Assembly: GCA_035634255.1 (NCBI GenBank)
Contig: DASQDI010000085.1
Span: 3,065 to 67,064 of the forward strand
Length of the DNA stretch: 64,000 nucleotides
Direction of reading: 5' to 3'
DNA from: DATLMR01 sp035634255
Lineage (GTDB): Bacteria; Acidobacteriota; Blastocatellia; UBA7656
Below, in pieces: positions 44,659-53,578 of this stretch (position 1 is its first letter; every line of letters begins with the position of its first letter). The translations under genes were made by a program, and so were the position numbers. The notes below the pieces were generated by a model, which saw nothing but the letters and a program-made list of their open reading frames with translations, was not told the DNA's origin and did no database searches.

Positions 44659-46587
44659 ATGAACATATGTATGAGTTGCGGCTCGCCAGTCCCGTCTTCT
44701 GACGAGGAATGTCCGAGGTGCGGGGCGGTATCGAGGAACCGGCAGGACAGGCTGCTCGGGATAACCCTCGCGGACAAGTATCTGATCGAAGAGAAGCTCG
44801 GCGCGGGCGGCATGTGCGAGGTATACCGCGCCCGCCACGTACTGATCAACAAGCCCGTCGCCGTCAAAGTGCTCAGGCCGGAGCTGGCCTCCGACCCGCA
44901 GATCGCCCGGCGCTTCGAGCAGGAGGCGAAAGCCGCGAGCCTCATCCGCCACCCGAATGCGATTGACGTGACCGACTTCGGGTTAGCGAGGGGCAACACC
45001 CCGTTCATCGTGATGGAGCTCGTCGAAGGGCGAACCGTAGGCGAGCTGCTGCGCCAGGAGGGCGTGTTTTCCGTCGAGCGGACCATGAACATCCTCCGGC
45101 AGATATGCGGGGCGCTCGAATCGGCGCACGCGGCCGGGGTCATCCACCGCGACATCAAGCCCGACAACATAATCATCGCGGAGTACGAAGGCGGGGACTG
45201 GGTCGAAGTCTGCGACTTCGGCGTGGCGAAGATTCAGGAGGACGTGAACCGCAGGGCCGCGCTCACGGGCGCGAACCTGATCATCGGGACGCCGCGTTAC
45301 ATGTCCCCCGAGCAGTGCGAGGAGCGGCCGGTAGACGCCCGAAGCGACATCTACTCGCTCGGCGTCGTGCTCTACGAGATGCTCGCGGGCGAAGCGCCCT
45401 TCGGAGGAAACTCGACGCGCCAGATGATAGCCCACGCGGTCGAGACTCCCCCGCCGCTCAGGCTTAAGCGGCCCGACCTGTCGCCCGAGCTGGAAGCCGT
45501 CATAATGAGGGCTCTTGAGAAAGACCCCGCGCGCAGGCCGCAGAGCGCGCCCGAACTCTTTCAGGCTTTCGAAGCCGCGGCGAGCCCGAGCCGGGCCGTC
45601 CCCCTGGAGGCGCGGAGCGCGGGCGAAGGCCCCGGCCTCAGTATCCCGCTCACCCCGAATCAGGATTACCTTTTGACTCCCGCGGCCGCTGAAGCCGTCG
45701 GCCTAGATGACGAAGCGACCCTCGTGCGGTCGCGCGAGCGCTCTGAGGATTACGCGCCGGCGGGCGCTCCCCCTTTGCCCCACGACCGCCGGGGCGGGAT
45801 CACGCATCCGGGGAACGTTCAGACGCAGAGCCCTCGGGTCGCTTCGCACAGGACGACCGGCGCGGGGCGCGAGGCGAGGCGCAAACCGAACCCCCTGATG
45901 ATCGGGATCATACTCGGCGCGCTCGTCCTTTCGGCTCTTGCGGCGGTCCTTGTGCTCCGCGACAGGCGGGCGGGCGAGAGTACCGTGACGGCGGAGCGCG
46001 AGCCCGAACGCGAGGCGAGCGCTCAGCGCCCCTCTACCGCGGCCGCGCCGGCGGCCCCGGCACCCACCCCCATCCCGAAGATCGAGGATAATGTCGACAG
46101 CACTCCCGAATCGGTAGAGAGCGTGCCGCCCGCCGAAGGTAACGTCGACACTTCCGACGCGGAGGACGACGTGCCTCCGCCGCCCGAAGTCGATCAGGCC
46201 GCGATCCGGAGGCAGGTCATCGGCGTTCTAAACGGGTGGACCTCAAGCCTGTCGAAGCGAAACCTCAACGCGCACCTGCGCTACTTCGCCCCGTCGCTCC
46301 ACACCTATTATCTGAAGCGGGGGGTGAACCGCAGTTACGTGCGGGGGGACATCGCGCGCGCGCTCGACACCTACTCGAAGCTGGATTTTTCTTTCGGCAA
46401 TATCAGCGTCAGGCCCGACAGGACGGGGAAGCGCGCCGTGGCCACTTTCACGAAGATGTGGGATTTCGAAGGGGAGAAGAACGTCTCCGGATCGGTGCAG
46501 GAGAGGGTGTGGCTGGAGAACGTCTCGGGCAACTGGCGCATAACCGGCGTTAGAGACTTGCGGGTCAATTACGTTCAGCAGAATTAG
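44659..46587 (+). CDS. Membrane Ser/Thr protein kinase with N-terminal zinc ribbon and C-terminal NTF2-like domain
   Basis: A 642-residue PknB-like kinase. An N-terminal zinc ribbon (C4-x2-C7 and C18-x2-C21) precedes the kinase domain (about 40-310): G-x-G-G-M loop, V-A-V-K-V-L, H-R-D-I-K-P-D-N-I-I (catalytic loop), C-D-F-G-V-A-K (DFG) and G-T-P-R-Y-M-S-P-E-Q. A disordered region with Ala/Pro follows, then a membrane segment (about 413-436) and a periplasmic part with a Pro/Ala/Glu linker. The last about 125 residues look like a SnoaL/NTF2-type domain (W-T-S-S-L-S-K-R-N-L-N-A-H-L-R-Y-F). It may sense an envelope signal. Confidence 0.9.
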   Translation: MNICMSCGSPVPSSDEECPRCGAVSRNRQDRLLGITLADKYLIEEKLGAGGMCEVYRARHVLINKPVAVKVLRPELASDPQIARRFEQEAKAASLIRHPNAIDVTDFGLARGNTPFIVMELVEGRTVGELLRQEGVFSVERTMNILRQICGALESAHAAGVIHRDIKPDNIIIAEYEGGDWVEVCDFGVAKIQEDVNRRAALTGANLIIGTPRYMSPEQCEERPVDARSDIYSLGVVLYEMLAGEAPFGGNSTRQMIAHAVETPPPLRLKRPDLSPELEAVIMRALEKDPARRPQSAPELFQAFEAAASPSRAVPLEARSAGEGPGLSIPLTPNQDYLLTPAAAEAVGLDDEATLVRSRERSEDYAPAGAPPLPHDRRGGITHPGNVQTQSPRVASHRTTGAGREARRKPNPLMIGIILGALVLSALAAVLVLRDRRAGESTVTAEREPEREASAQRPSTAAAPAAPAPTPIPKIEDNVDSTPESVESVPPAEGNVDTSDAEDDVPPPPEVDQAAIRRQVIGVLNGWTSSLSKRNLNAHLRYFAPSLHTYYLKRGVNRSYVRGDIARALDTYSKLDFSFGNISVRPDRTGKRAVATFTKMWDFEGEKNVSGSVQERVWLENVSGNWRITGVRDLRVNYVQQN

Positions 46588-46618
46588 ACGGCCATGATCT
46601 CCCGAATGCCGAACGGCT

Positions 46619-47431
46619 CTACCTCGGCTGCTGTCTAGGGTCGAGGCGCTCCCGCAGTCCGTCGCCGATGAAGTTGAAGGCGAGGACCGAGAGGGCGATC
46701 ATCAGGCCGGGGAAGATGAACAGGTGCGGGGCCGTGAACCAGAACTCGCGCGAGTCATCAATCATCTTTCCCCAGGAGGGGATCGGCTCCGGCACGCCGA
46801 GCCCGAGGAAGCTGAGCCCCGCCTCCGCCAGTATCGCGCCCGCCATGCCGAGCGAAGCCTGGACGATCAGGGGCTGGATCGAATTGGGAAGTATGTGCTT
46901 GATGAGTATGCGCGTGTCCTTCGCCCCGAGCGCGCGGGCCGCGGTCACGAAGTCGTACTCGCGGACCTTGAGCACCTGCGCGCGCATCAGGCGGGCGTAC
47001 CCGACCCACCCGATTACCGAGAGCGCGATTATTAGATTCTTCAGGCTCGGGCCGAGAAACGCTACCATAGCGATGGCGAGCAGTATTCCGGGGAAGGAGA
47101 GAAATACGTTGAACAGGAACCCGGATATGATGCGGTCGGTCCAGCCGCCCCGGTAGCCCGCGAAGGCCCCGATCAGCACGCCCGCGATGGAGGAGATGGT
47201 GACGACGGAAAGCCCGACCAGCATGGAGACCCGCGCCCCGTAAATGATGCGGGCCATCATGTCGCGGCCCAGCTGGTCGCGGCCCATCGGGTGAGCGAGG
47301 TCAGGAGGGTCGAGCCGCGCGACGAGGTCCAGGCTTTGCACCTTGTCCCAGGAAGCGAGGAAGGGGGACAGGAGGGCCATCAGGACCATCACGCCCGCCA
47401 CGACAAATCCGAATTTTGCCACGCGATTCAT
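46619..47431 (-). CDS. dppC: ABC transporter permease, DppC/OppC type
   Basis: A 270-residue inner-membrane permease for peptides or nickel. It has an N-terminal membrane segment (about 8-28) and the binding-protein-dependent transport motif G-x-x-D-x-x-x-A-R-A-L-G-A-K-D (E-A-A loop; about 158-172), with five further membrane segments. It begins 15 bases after dppB. The substrate-binding protein and ATPases are not next to it in the window, so the importer is split or its other genes are beyond view. Confidence 0.92.
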   Translation of the reverse strand: MNRVAKFGFVVAGVMVLMALLSPFLASWDKVQSLDLVARLDPPDLAHPMGRDQLGRDMMARIIYGARVSMLVGLSVVTISSIAGVLIGAFAGYRGGWTDRIISGFLFNVFLSFPGILLAIAMVAFLGPSLKNLIIALSVIGWVGYARLMRAQVLKVREYDFVTAARALGAKDTRILIKHILPNSIQPLIVQASLGMAGAILAEAGLSFLGLGVPEPIPSWGKMIDDSREFWFTAPHLFIFPGLMIALSVLAFNFIGDGLRERLDPRQQPR

Positions 47432-47446
47432 AATAAACCCGCCTGC

Positions 47447-48376
47447 TCAATCCACTTTGATTCTCGGGTCGAGAAAACGATAGACGATGTCGGTCAGCAT
47501 GTTGACCAGAACGTAGGTCGCGGCTATCACCAGAATGCAGCCCTGGGTCAGCTTGTAGTCGCGCTCGCTGATGCTGTCCACGAGGAGGCTCCCGACGCCG
47601 GGCCATGAGAATACTCGCTCCGTGATGATCGCGCCGGCGAGCAGGACTCCGAACTGAAGCCCGAGGACCGTGACGACGGGGATGAGCCCGTTTTTAAGCA
47701 CGTGCTTGTAGATCACGATTCTTTCGGGGAGGCCTTTGGCTCGGGCCGTGCGGACGTAATCTTCGCCGAGCTCTTCGAGCACGCTGGACCGGACTATCCT
47801 CGTGAGGATCGCTGAGAGTCCCGCCCCGAGCGTTATCGCGGGGAGGATCAGGTGGTCGAGCCCCCCGCCTCCTGACACGGGCGTGAGCCCCAGCTCGACG
47901 GAAAAGATGAGGATGAACAGGGGGCCGAGCGCGAAGCTGGGCAAAGAGATCCCCAGTAAAGCGATGAGCGTGGAGCCGCTGTCGATGAAACTGCCCCGGT
48001 TCGTGGCCGCCGTGACTCCGAGCGGGATCGACACGAGCACGGCTATGAAGAGGGAGGCGAAAGCCAGCTGTATCGTCGCCGGGTAACGGGAAGAGATGCG
48101 CGCGAGGACGGACTGCCGCGTCACCGGGTTTTCGCCCCAGTCCCCGCGCGCGAGGCCCTTCCAGTAATCGACATACTGGGTGAGTAGGGGCTTATCAAGG
48201 CCGAGCTCCGAGCGGGCCGCCTGGTACTGCTCTTCGGAGGCGTTTTCGCCCACGAGCTGGCGAGCGGGGTCTCCGGGGACTATGTGAATAAGCAGAAAAA
48301 CGAGGGTCACGACGGCCCACAGGACCGGGATGAGCATTAAAATGCGCCGCACCACAGCGAAGGCGATTCCCCGCAT
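47447..48376 (-). CDS. dppB: ABC transporter permease, DppB/OppB type
   Basis: A 309-residue inner-membrane permease. The start M-R-G-I-A-F-A-V-V-R-R-I-L-M-L-I-P-V-L-W-A is the classical first membrane segment, followed by the periplasmic loop with the P-G-D-P-A family motif and the E-A-A loop D-Y-V-R-T-A-R-A-K-G-L-P-E (about 215-227). It pairs with DppC downstream. It lies just before the tRNA-Thr, on the opposite strand. Confidence 0.92.
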   Translation of the reverse strand: MRGIAFAVVRRILMLIPVLWAVVTLVFLLIHIVPGDPARQLVGENASEEQYQAARSELGLDKPLLTQYVDYWKGLARGDWGENPVTRQSVLARISSRYPATIQLAFASLFIAVLVSIPLGVTAATNRGSFIDSGSTLIALLGISLPSFALGPLFILIFSVELGLTPVSGGGGLDHLILPAITLGAGLSAILTRIVRSSVLEELGEDYVRTARAKGLPERIVIYKHVLKNGLIPVVTVLGLQFGVLLAGAIITERVFSWPGVGSLLVDSISERDYKLTQGCILVIAATYVLVNMLTDIVYRFLDPRIKVD

Positions 48377-48489
48377 AGGAGGTCATAATAGCAAAGCCCC
48401 TCGGGCCGCGCCAACGCGCTTTTCGGCGCGGGACTTTTGCTCTTGCAAAGAATAAGCGCGTTGCTTAATATCCTTTTTCCGCTAGAAAA

Positions 48490-48565
48490 GCCGGTGTAGC
48501 TCAGTTGGTAGAGCATCTGATTTGTAATCAGAGGGTCGGGGGTTCGAATCCCTTCACCGGCTCCA
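48490..48565 (+). tRNA. tRNA-Thr, anticodon TGT
   Basis: A complete cloverleaf of 76 nt: acceptor GCCGGTG (48490-48496) paired with CACCGGC (48555-48561), D arm GCTC/GAGC, anticodon stem TCTGA/TCAGA with loop TTTGTAA (anticodon TGT, reading ACA), T arm with loop TTCGAAT, and an encoded CCA (48563-48565). Its 3' half is repeated at 63964-64000. Confidence 0.97.
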
Positions 48566-48583
48566 TTTACTCCAAGCTTTTAC

Positions 48584-49633
48584 TCACTGTCGGACTCGGG
48601 TTAAGAACACGTCCCAGGCCCAGCGCCCTAGCTGCTCGCCGCGCGAGTCGTAGACTCTGGCCCTGTAGCGGAACCAGTTGCCGTGCTCGTCTCGCTGCTT
48701 CTTCTCCTTGTAATCGAGATCGAACGAGGCCACGCCGAGCGAAGGCAGGGTGAAAAGCTCGCCCGCCTCCGAGGTGGCGTTGTGGTTTATGTCCTGCCAG
48801 AGTCGTAGGAAAGAGAAGATGGCATCGCGGCTATCTATGAGGCCATCATCGTTGCCGCCATTGGCGGGTTTGTCATACTCGGCAAGGGCAAGGAAACCGT
48901 TAGGCTCTGTTGAAGCGGGCTGAGGGGTGAAGTTGCCGAACAACTCTGCCCCGTTGTCGATAGCCCCATTGCCATTCCGGTCGAAAGCGAGCCAGGCATC
49001 GTCGGAGCCCAAACTGGTCCAGGCGAGGGTTTCAGCGGTTCCGTCACCGTTAATGTCAAAGCCGACGCCGTTGTGAGGGTCGGTGAGGTCGAACCCGTCG
49101 CCCCGGATGTCGATGAGAATGGGGCTAGGAGGATCAAAGAGCGGAGGCGTTACATCTCCGCCTCCGCCTCCCTCATCTCCGCCGGTGTCACATACATGCG
49201 TTATAAGAGAATCAGTTCTTCTCTGGACAAATGAACATGATTTTGCGGTCGTTTTATCTGATTCGAAAACCTTACGATCATCGACATTCTGCACCCAATA
49301 ACCCCACTGAGCAATCGGGCAATAAAAAATAGGCCAGCAGAATGGATCGGTGCAGGTGAACATACCTGAAGCCTGCCCTTTGCCATGCGCTTCCCTTGGA
49401 TTCCAGGTGGCACCGTCGGGAAAACTTACATGCCAGAAAGAGCTTTTCGTAAGCTCACAGTGGACTGTCCACACCTCACAGTCATCGTTAACAAGGCTGT
49501 AAGTCGGGACGCATGGCCCAGGCTCGGGACGTGAGCAAATATCGGTTCCGGTGCAATCATCGCTTTGAGCCGTGCGAAAGCTAAAGGTTAAACAAAATAC
49601 GATGGACAACATGATTAATTTTTTGCATTTCAT
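48584..49633 (-). CDS. Secreted Cys-rich protein with calcium-loop repeats
   Basis: About 349 residues from ATG 49633, which has AAGGA 7 bases upstream; the earlier ATG (49684) adds 17 residues. A signal peptide (about 1-23) is followed by a Cys-rich domain (about 25-145, at least ten Cys) and a short Gly-rich linker. The C-terminal part has I-D-I-R-G-D-G-F-D-L-T, D-I-N-G-D-G-T-A-E and D-R-N-G-N-G-A-I-D-N-G-A-E-L-F-G, calcium-binding loops like those found in RTX-associated extracellular proteins. Function is unknown; a secreted or surface role is inferred. It ends 18 bases from the tRNA 3' end. Confidence 0.7.
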   Translation of the reverse strand: MKCKKLIMLSIVFCLTFSFRTAQSDDCTGTDICSRPEPGPCVPTYSLVNDDCEVWTVHCELTKSSFWHVSFPDGATWNPREAHGKGQASGMFTCTDPFCWPIFYCPIAQWGYWVQNVDDRKVFESDKTTAKSCSFVQRRTDSLITHVCDTGGDEGGGGGDVTPPLFDPPSPILIDIRGDGFDLTDPHNGVGFDINGDGTAETLAWTSLGSDDAWLAFDRNGNGAIDNGAELFGNFTPQPASTEPNGFLALAEYDKPANGGNDDGLIDSRDAIFSFLRLWQDINHNATSEAGELFTLPSLGVASFDLDYKEKKQRDEHGNWFRYRARVYDSRGEQLGRWAWDVFLTRVRQ

Positions 49634-49700
49634 AGAAATCCTTCGCAGGCGCACGGCCCGGGCCAGAAGAGGGTATGGTGTCACGAAAGTGGGTTGGCGA

Positions 49701-50498
49701 TTATAGCTTGGCTGCTCTTTTATTATTTAAATCCATGAGCTTGGTTAGCCCCTCGCGGACTGTTCTGCTGCCCTGAAGTTCGCCCGGGAGTACCGCGCTC
49801 CCTTTACTTTTACTCCACTGCTCAATATCTTCGATCTGTTTAAGCACATGCTGTTTCATATAATGAAGGCCAACCTGAAAGGCAATAGGTTCCCCTTCCG
49901 GTCTTTTTTCCGGGAGCGCCGCAACCCTGGATTTCAGCTTGCTGAGCGCGGAGAGTTGGTCGGTATCAGCCTCTTTGAATAACGATTGTATCTCACGATT
50001 AATCCGGTTCAATTGTACTTTCTGCCCTCGGCGATCATTCAGTATGAAGGTGCCGCTGTTGAAATCGCCCTCGATAGATTTATCCTCGAATACGACGGCG
50101 CTGATTGTAACGTCCTGGTATCCAACCCCCTGAGCGTCTCTTCTCACCAAATTACTGAGAGGGGTTTGGAACTCCTCCTCCTCCCCCGGGGCGACCGACT
50201 CATCCCCGAGGATATAATCTATCCCGGTTTCCCACCCATCGCTTGCGGAAATTCTGTATGCGGTAATCGATTTTCCGGAGGTGTTCCGCAACCGCAGTTG
50301 CAGCAGCCTTCCGACTCTTTCCACTCCGACAAGGTGAAAGGATTCGGTTCGGTTCTTTACCTCAGGGAGTTTGTCCTGTAGATCGTCAGACTGATTGCTT
50401 GAGGACCATGAGCTTGTGCTTAAAAAAACGCACCCGACGAGTACGAGGATTAAGGTAATGAAATTCCTGCTACCCGATAGGAGTTTATTGTTGCTCAT
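49701..50498 (-). CDS. Exported protein of unknown function
   Basis: About 265 residues from ATG 50498 (M-S-N-N-K-L-L-S-G), which has a GGGAG site; the frame is open from 50513. A signal peptide or anchor (about 10-33) precedes a beta-rich domain (about 55-140; L-R-L-R-N-T-S-G-K-S-I-T-A-Y) that resembles an Ig or FxLYD-like domain, and a helical C-terminal half (about 165-265). No enzyme motif is seen. It is transcribed towards the secreted Cys-rich protein and may be co-expressed with it. Confidence 0.6.
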   Translation of the reverse strand: MSNNKLLSGSRNFITLILVLVGCVFLSTSSWSSSNQSDDLQDKLPEVKNRTESFHLVGVERVGRLLQLRLRNTSGKSITAYRISASDGWETGIDYILGDESVAPGEEEEFQTPLSNLVRRDAQGVGYQDVTISAVVFEDKSIEGDFNSGTFILNDRRGQKVQLNRINREIQSLFKEADTDQLSALSKLKSRVAALPEKRPEGEPIAFQVGLHYMKQHVLKQIEDIEQWSKSKGSAVLPGELQGSRTVREGLTKLMDLNNKRAAKL

Positions 50499-50513
50499 AA
50501 TTCTCCCTGGCAT

Positions 50514-51236
50514 TGTAAAGCGGCTGTTCTAGTCCACTGGGGTAATGTACATATCATTACTTTCATCACCGCGTCAATAAAATCGTCCAAATCATTAAGC
50601 CGTACATGGTAAGCATGGTCTTGGTGTGCTTCTATAGGTCAAGGCGTAAATCGTGCGGCTTTCATGGGTTTCCACTTTAGGAAGCGCTTCAATTTCGATA
50701 TGGCACTAATTAGATGCTATATGGAAAACATTGACGGAGCAGATATTCGAATAAGCTGAAATCGCCTGATTAAGGCAGTCATGAGGGTAGATTCTGGAAG
50801 AGATGGGGAGCCGGATGGTCATTTTGAAATATCTCTAGGATCGTTTCGATAATCGGCTTCCGAATCCGACCTATCGAGCAAGTCTGCTTCGGTAAACGCC
50901 TGGCTTCCGATTAAGATTTCTTAATTGGAAATAGAATTATTTTACACTTCTCCTGGAGGGCATAGAGTTCGCCTTCACATAGTTCGCCGCTGCGAAGCTC
51001 AATACCGTGATCACAATGGTTAACGGCAGGACGCGGCAAAAAGTGGCGCGCAATGGTTCCGGCACGAACCTGAATATGATCGTTATTCCCGCGCTCTATC
51101 TGAAATATGGTCGTAGTGAGGCCGGTGCGACATCCACCGAGTTCGCGACGGGCCGCGAGTCTATGGTGATGGGGGATTGATTTAGTGAGAAACAAAAAGC
51201 CCTGATTTGTGCAGAGAAAGAATTTGAATTCTAGTT
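50514..51236. other. 720-base stretch without a convincing gene
   Basis: A 109-codon minus-strand frame at 50911-51240 starts on TTG overlapping the stop of the ABC ATPase gene. It shows no family motif and poor coding character. It could be a decayed 3' end, for example the TOBE regulatory domain absent from the ATPase at 51237, but this is not demonstrated. The remainder (50514-50910) holds nothing I can support. Confidence 0.4.
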
Positions 51237-51932
51237 TCAAGCCTTTGTATGATTGTTCATCATACCTGCGGGCGTGATTTGGCCTTCGCGCATTACTATT
51301 ATGCGATTGGCTAGCGTTGATGCTTCGCTTTCATCGTGAGTAATGTAGATGGTTGTAATATTAAGCATCCGTCGCAGGGCCGCAAATTCTTTGAGCAAAT
51401 CGCTCTTCAGGCGCGCATCAAGGTTGGACATCGGTTCGTCGAGCAAGAGTAGCCGGGGCCTCGAGATCAAAGCTCGCGCTATAGCTGCGCGCTGCTGCTC
51501 GCCTCCGGAGAGCTGGCCGGGATAGCTTTGGCCGAGGGATTCTATTCGCACTAATCTCAGTACCTCTGAGATTCGATCTGCCCGCTCGCGCTTTGGCACA
51601 TCCGCCGAAGATAAAACAAAATCGAGACTTTCGGTTATGGTTAAGTGAGGCCACAAAGCAAGGTCTTGAAATACGAATCCGATCCCTCGCTTGCTCGGCT
51701 GCACAAGGTTTTGGCCGTCAGCCGCTACCTTATTGCTTTCGATCCAGACTTCGCCCTCATCCGGTTTCTCTAATCCGGCGATTATGCGTATCGTCGTTGT
51801 CTTGCCGGACCCGCTCGCGCCCAGCAGCGCCACGACCTCTCCTTGAGCAACATCGAGCGACACGCCCTTTAATATTACGCGATCACCGAACCGCTTCCTT
51901 ACATTAATCAGTCGGACAAAGGGGCCATCCAT
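51237..51932 (-). CDS. ABC transporter ATPase, iron(III)/spermidine type, lacking a C-terminal TOBE domain
   Basis: A 231-residue ATPase with Walker A G-A-S-G-S-G-K-T-T (about 37-45), Q-loop in V-F-Q-D-L-A-L-W, signature L-S-G-G-E-Q-Q-R (about 143-150), Walker B R-L-L-L-L-D-E-P and switch His in I-T-H-D-E. FbpC-type proteins are normally near 350 residues; this one stops shortly after the ATPase domain (ends N-H-T-K-A). Its ATG overlaps the permease stop by one base (TAATG). It supplies the energy for the adjacent Fe(III)-type importer. Confidence 0.9.
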   Translation of the reverse strand: MDGPFVRLINVRKRFGDRVILKGVSLDVAQGEVVALLGASGSGKTTTIRIIAGLEKPDEGEVWIESNKVAADGQNLVQPSKRGIGFVFQDLALWPHLTITESLDFVLSSADVPKRERADRISEVLRLVRIESLGQSYPGQLSGGEQQRAAIARALISRPRLLLLDEPMSNLDARLKSDLLKEFAALRRMLNITTIYITHDESEASTLANRIIVMREGQITPAGMMNNHTKA

Positions 51933-53557
51933 TATCGCTTGCTCTCTCGAATTCGAGATAGACTGCCCAATATAATAAGCGGCAGCAGGACAATTCCCGC
52001 CTGCATGAGCGCAAGCGTAGCAACATGGCTTGAGGGGGCGTTGGCAATCATAGTGTAAACGTGAACGGGCAACGTATCCTTACCGGGAGGAGCTACAAGC
52101 ACCACAACTCCAAGCTCGCCGAAGGCCAGAATGAATGATATGACCCAGGCGGCAGCAAGCCCCGATTGTATTTGAGGGAGAATGATGCGGGCAAAGGTTC
52201 GCAGCCAGCCCGCGCCTGAAACTTCGGCTGCTTCCTCAAAGGATGCGGGAACCTGGCGAATACTTGCTGCAAGAATGAGAGCGGCAATGGGCACAAATCT
52301 GGCAAGGTAAGCGATTATTATGATTGCCGAGCTTGTATAAACCTGACCCGGCAGGCCCGGCCTGTTCCACAAGCTGATAAGTCCTACTCCGATAACCGTG
52401 CCCGGCACAGCAAAGATCAATATAAATGAAAAATCCAAGAGATTACGAAATGATGACTTTATCCGGTTTCGCCAGTAACCAAGCAGGACAGATAGACCCA
52501 CTATAAGCGTTGCTCCAAGGGCAGCAAACAGGATGCTATTAATGATGGGGCTGCCGGACGCTCTTATAGCGGAAACAACCCGATCCATTCGGCCCGCTTC
52601 AACTACGAGCACCGTCAGAGGTGATATGACAGCGGTAGCGATTACCAGTGCCATCCATCCGAGCATAGGCGCTTGCCAGCGACCGGCATTGATGGGCAGG
52701 CCCGGATGCGAGCTGCGCCTGGTTGTCAGGAGTCGCTCACCTGTAATGAGCTTGACCATGATTCCGGTCATCAGGGCAAGTAGCACCAGGGGAGCAGCAA
52801 GCGCGGTAGCCGCGCCGAAATCGTAGAGAGCGGAGAAGGTGGTAAAAACCTCTGTGGTAAAGACCGGCACCCGCAACAATCCCGGCACGCCGAATTCAGA
52901 GATGGCAAGAATGAAGATGATGAGAGCGGCGGCAGCCACGCTTGGAGTGATAAGCGGTAACGTAATACGCCGGACGACGCGGCTCATACCTGCGACTAGC
53001 AACCCGGCCTCCTCAAGGCGACCGTCAACACGCCGCGCCGCCGCTTCCGTCGCCAGCATTGAGAGGGGGTAGAAACCTAGCCCGAGTACGACAACCGCTC
53101 CAGGCAGGCTGTATGTCCAGCTTGAAAGAGCATCGTACCCTGATACCTGCGCGATCAAACCCGCAGACCCTCCGATGTAAATCCATGCGAGGGCCAAGAT
53201 ATAAGGTGGGATTACCAAAGGAGCAATAAGAACAATCCTCAGAAGTCGCTTTATTGGAAGATCGACCCGAGCCAAAAGCAGGCCGAGCGGGGCTCCTAGG
53301 GCTGTGGCAACGATTGTGCTGCCAGCCCCCAGCACCATGCTGTTGAATAGTAAGCTGCGCTGCCTGGGCTCAACGATAAGCCTGCCGTAGTTCTTTAAGC
53401 TAAAATTGTCAGCACTGTCCAGAAAGGAACCGCCGAGCATGTAGATGATCGGGAGCACGCATAGGATTATGAAAAATCCTGCGGCAAGGCCGATAGCTAC
53501 AGAGCGAGACGATGGTAAGGTAAAAGCGCGCCGAAATATCTCCGTAGTCGCCCTCAT
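51932..53557 (-). CDS. ABC transporter permease, Fe(III) type (two fused permease halves)
   Basis: A 541-residue inner-membrane protein with about twelve membrane segments, formed by two homologous permease halves as in FbpB/AfuB/PhnV-like proteins. The E-A-A motif of each half is recognisable: E-A-G-L-L-V-A-G-M-S-R-V (about 182-193) and E-A-A-E-V-S-G-A-G-W-L-R-T (about 445-457). It lies 21 bases downstream of the binding protein. Function: uptake of ferric iron or a similar anion/cation substrate. Confidence 0.9.
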   Translation of the reverse strand: MRATTEIFRRAFTLPSSRSVAIGLAAGFFIILCVLPIIYMLGGSFLDSADNFSLKNYGRLIVEPRQRSLLFNSMVLGAGSTIVATALGAPLGLLLARVDLPIKRLLRIVLIAPLVIPPYILALAWIYIGGSAGLIAQVSGYDALSSWTYSLPGAVVVLGLGFYPLSMLATEAAARRVDGRLEEAGLLVAGMSRVVRRITLPLITPSVAAAALIIFILAISEFGVPGLLRVPVFTTEVFTTFSALYDFGAATALAAPLVLLALMTGIMVKLITGERLLTTRRSSHPGLPINAGRWQAPMLGWMALVIATAVISPLTVLVVEAGRMDRVVSAIRASGSPIINSILFAALGATLIVGLSVLLGYWRNRIKSSFRNLLDFSFILIFAVPGTVIGVGLISLWNRPGLPGQVYTSSAIIIIAYLARFVPIAALILAASIRQVPASFEEAAEVSGAGWLRTFARIILPQIQSGLAAAWVISFILAFGELGVVVLVAPPGKDTLPVHVYTMIANAPSSHVATLALMQAGIVLLPLIILGSLSRIRESKR

Positions 53558-53578
53558 CTCAATTATTGGAGCCCGTCT

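Noticed and set aside
50911..51240. 109-codon frame overlapping the ABC ATPase stop
   Set aside because: Starts on TTG inside the ATPase stop, has no motif and irregular composition. Treated as unexplained DNA.
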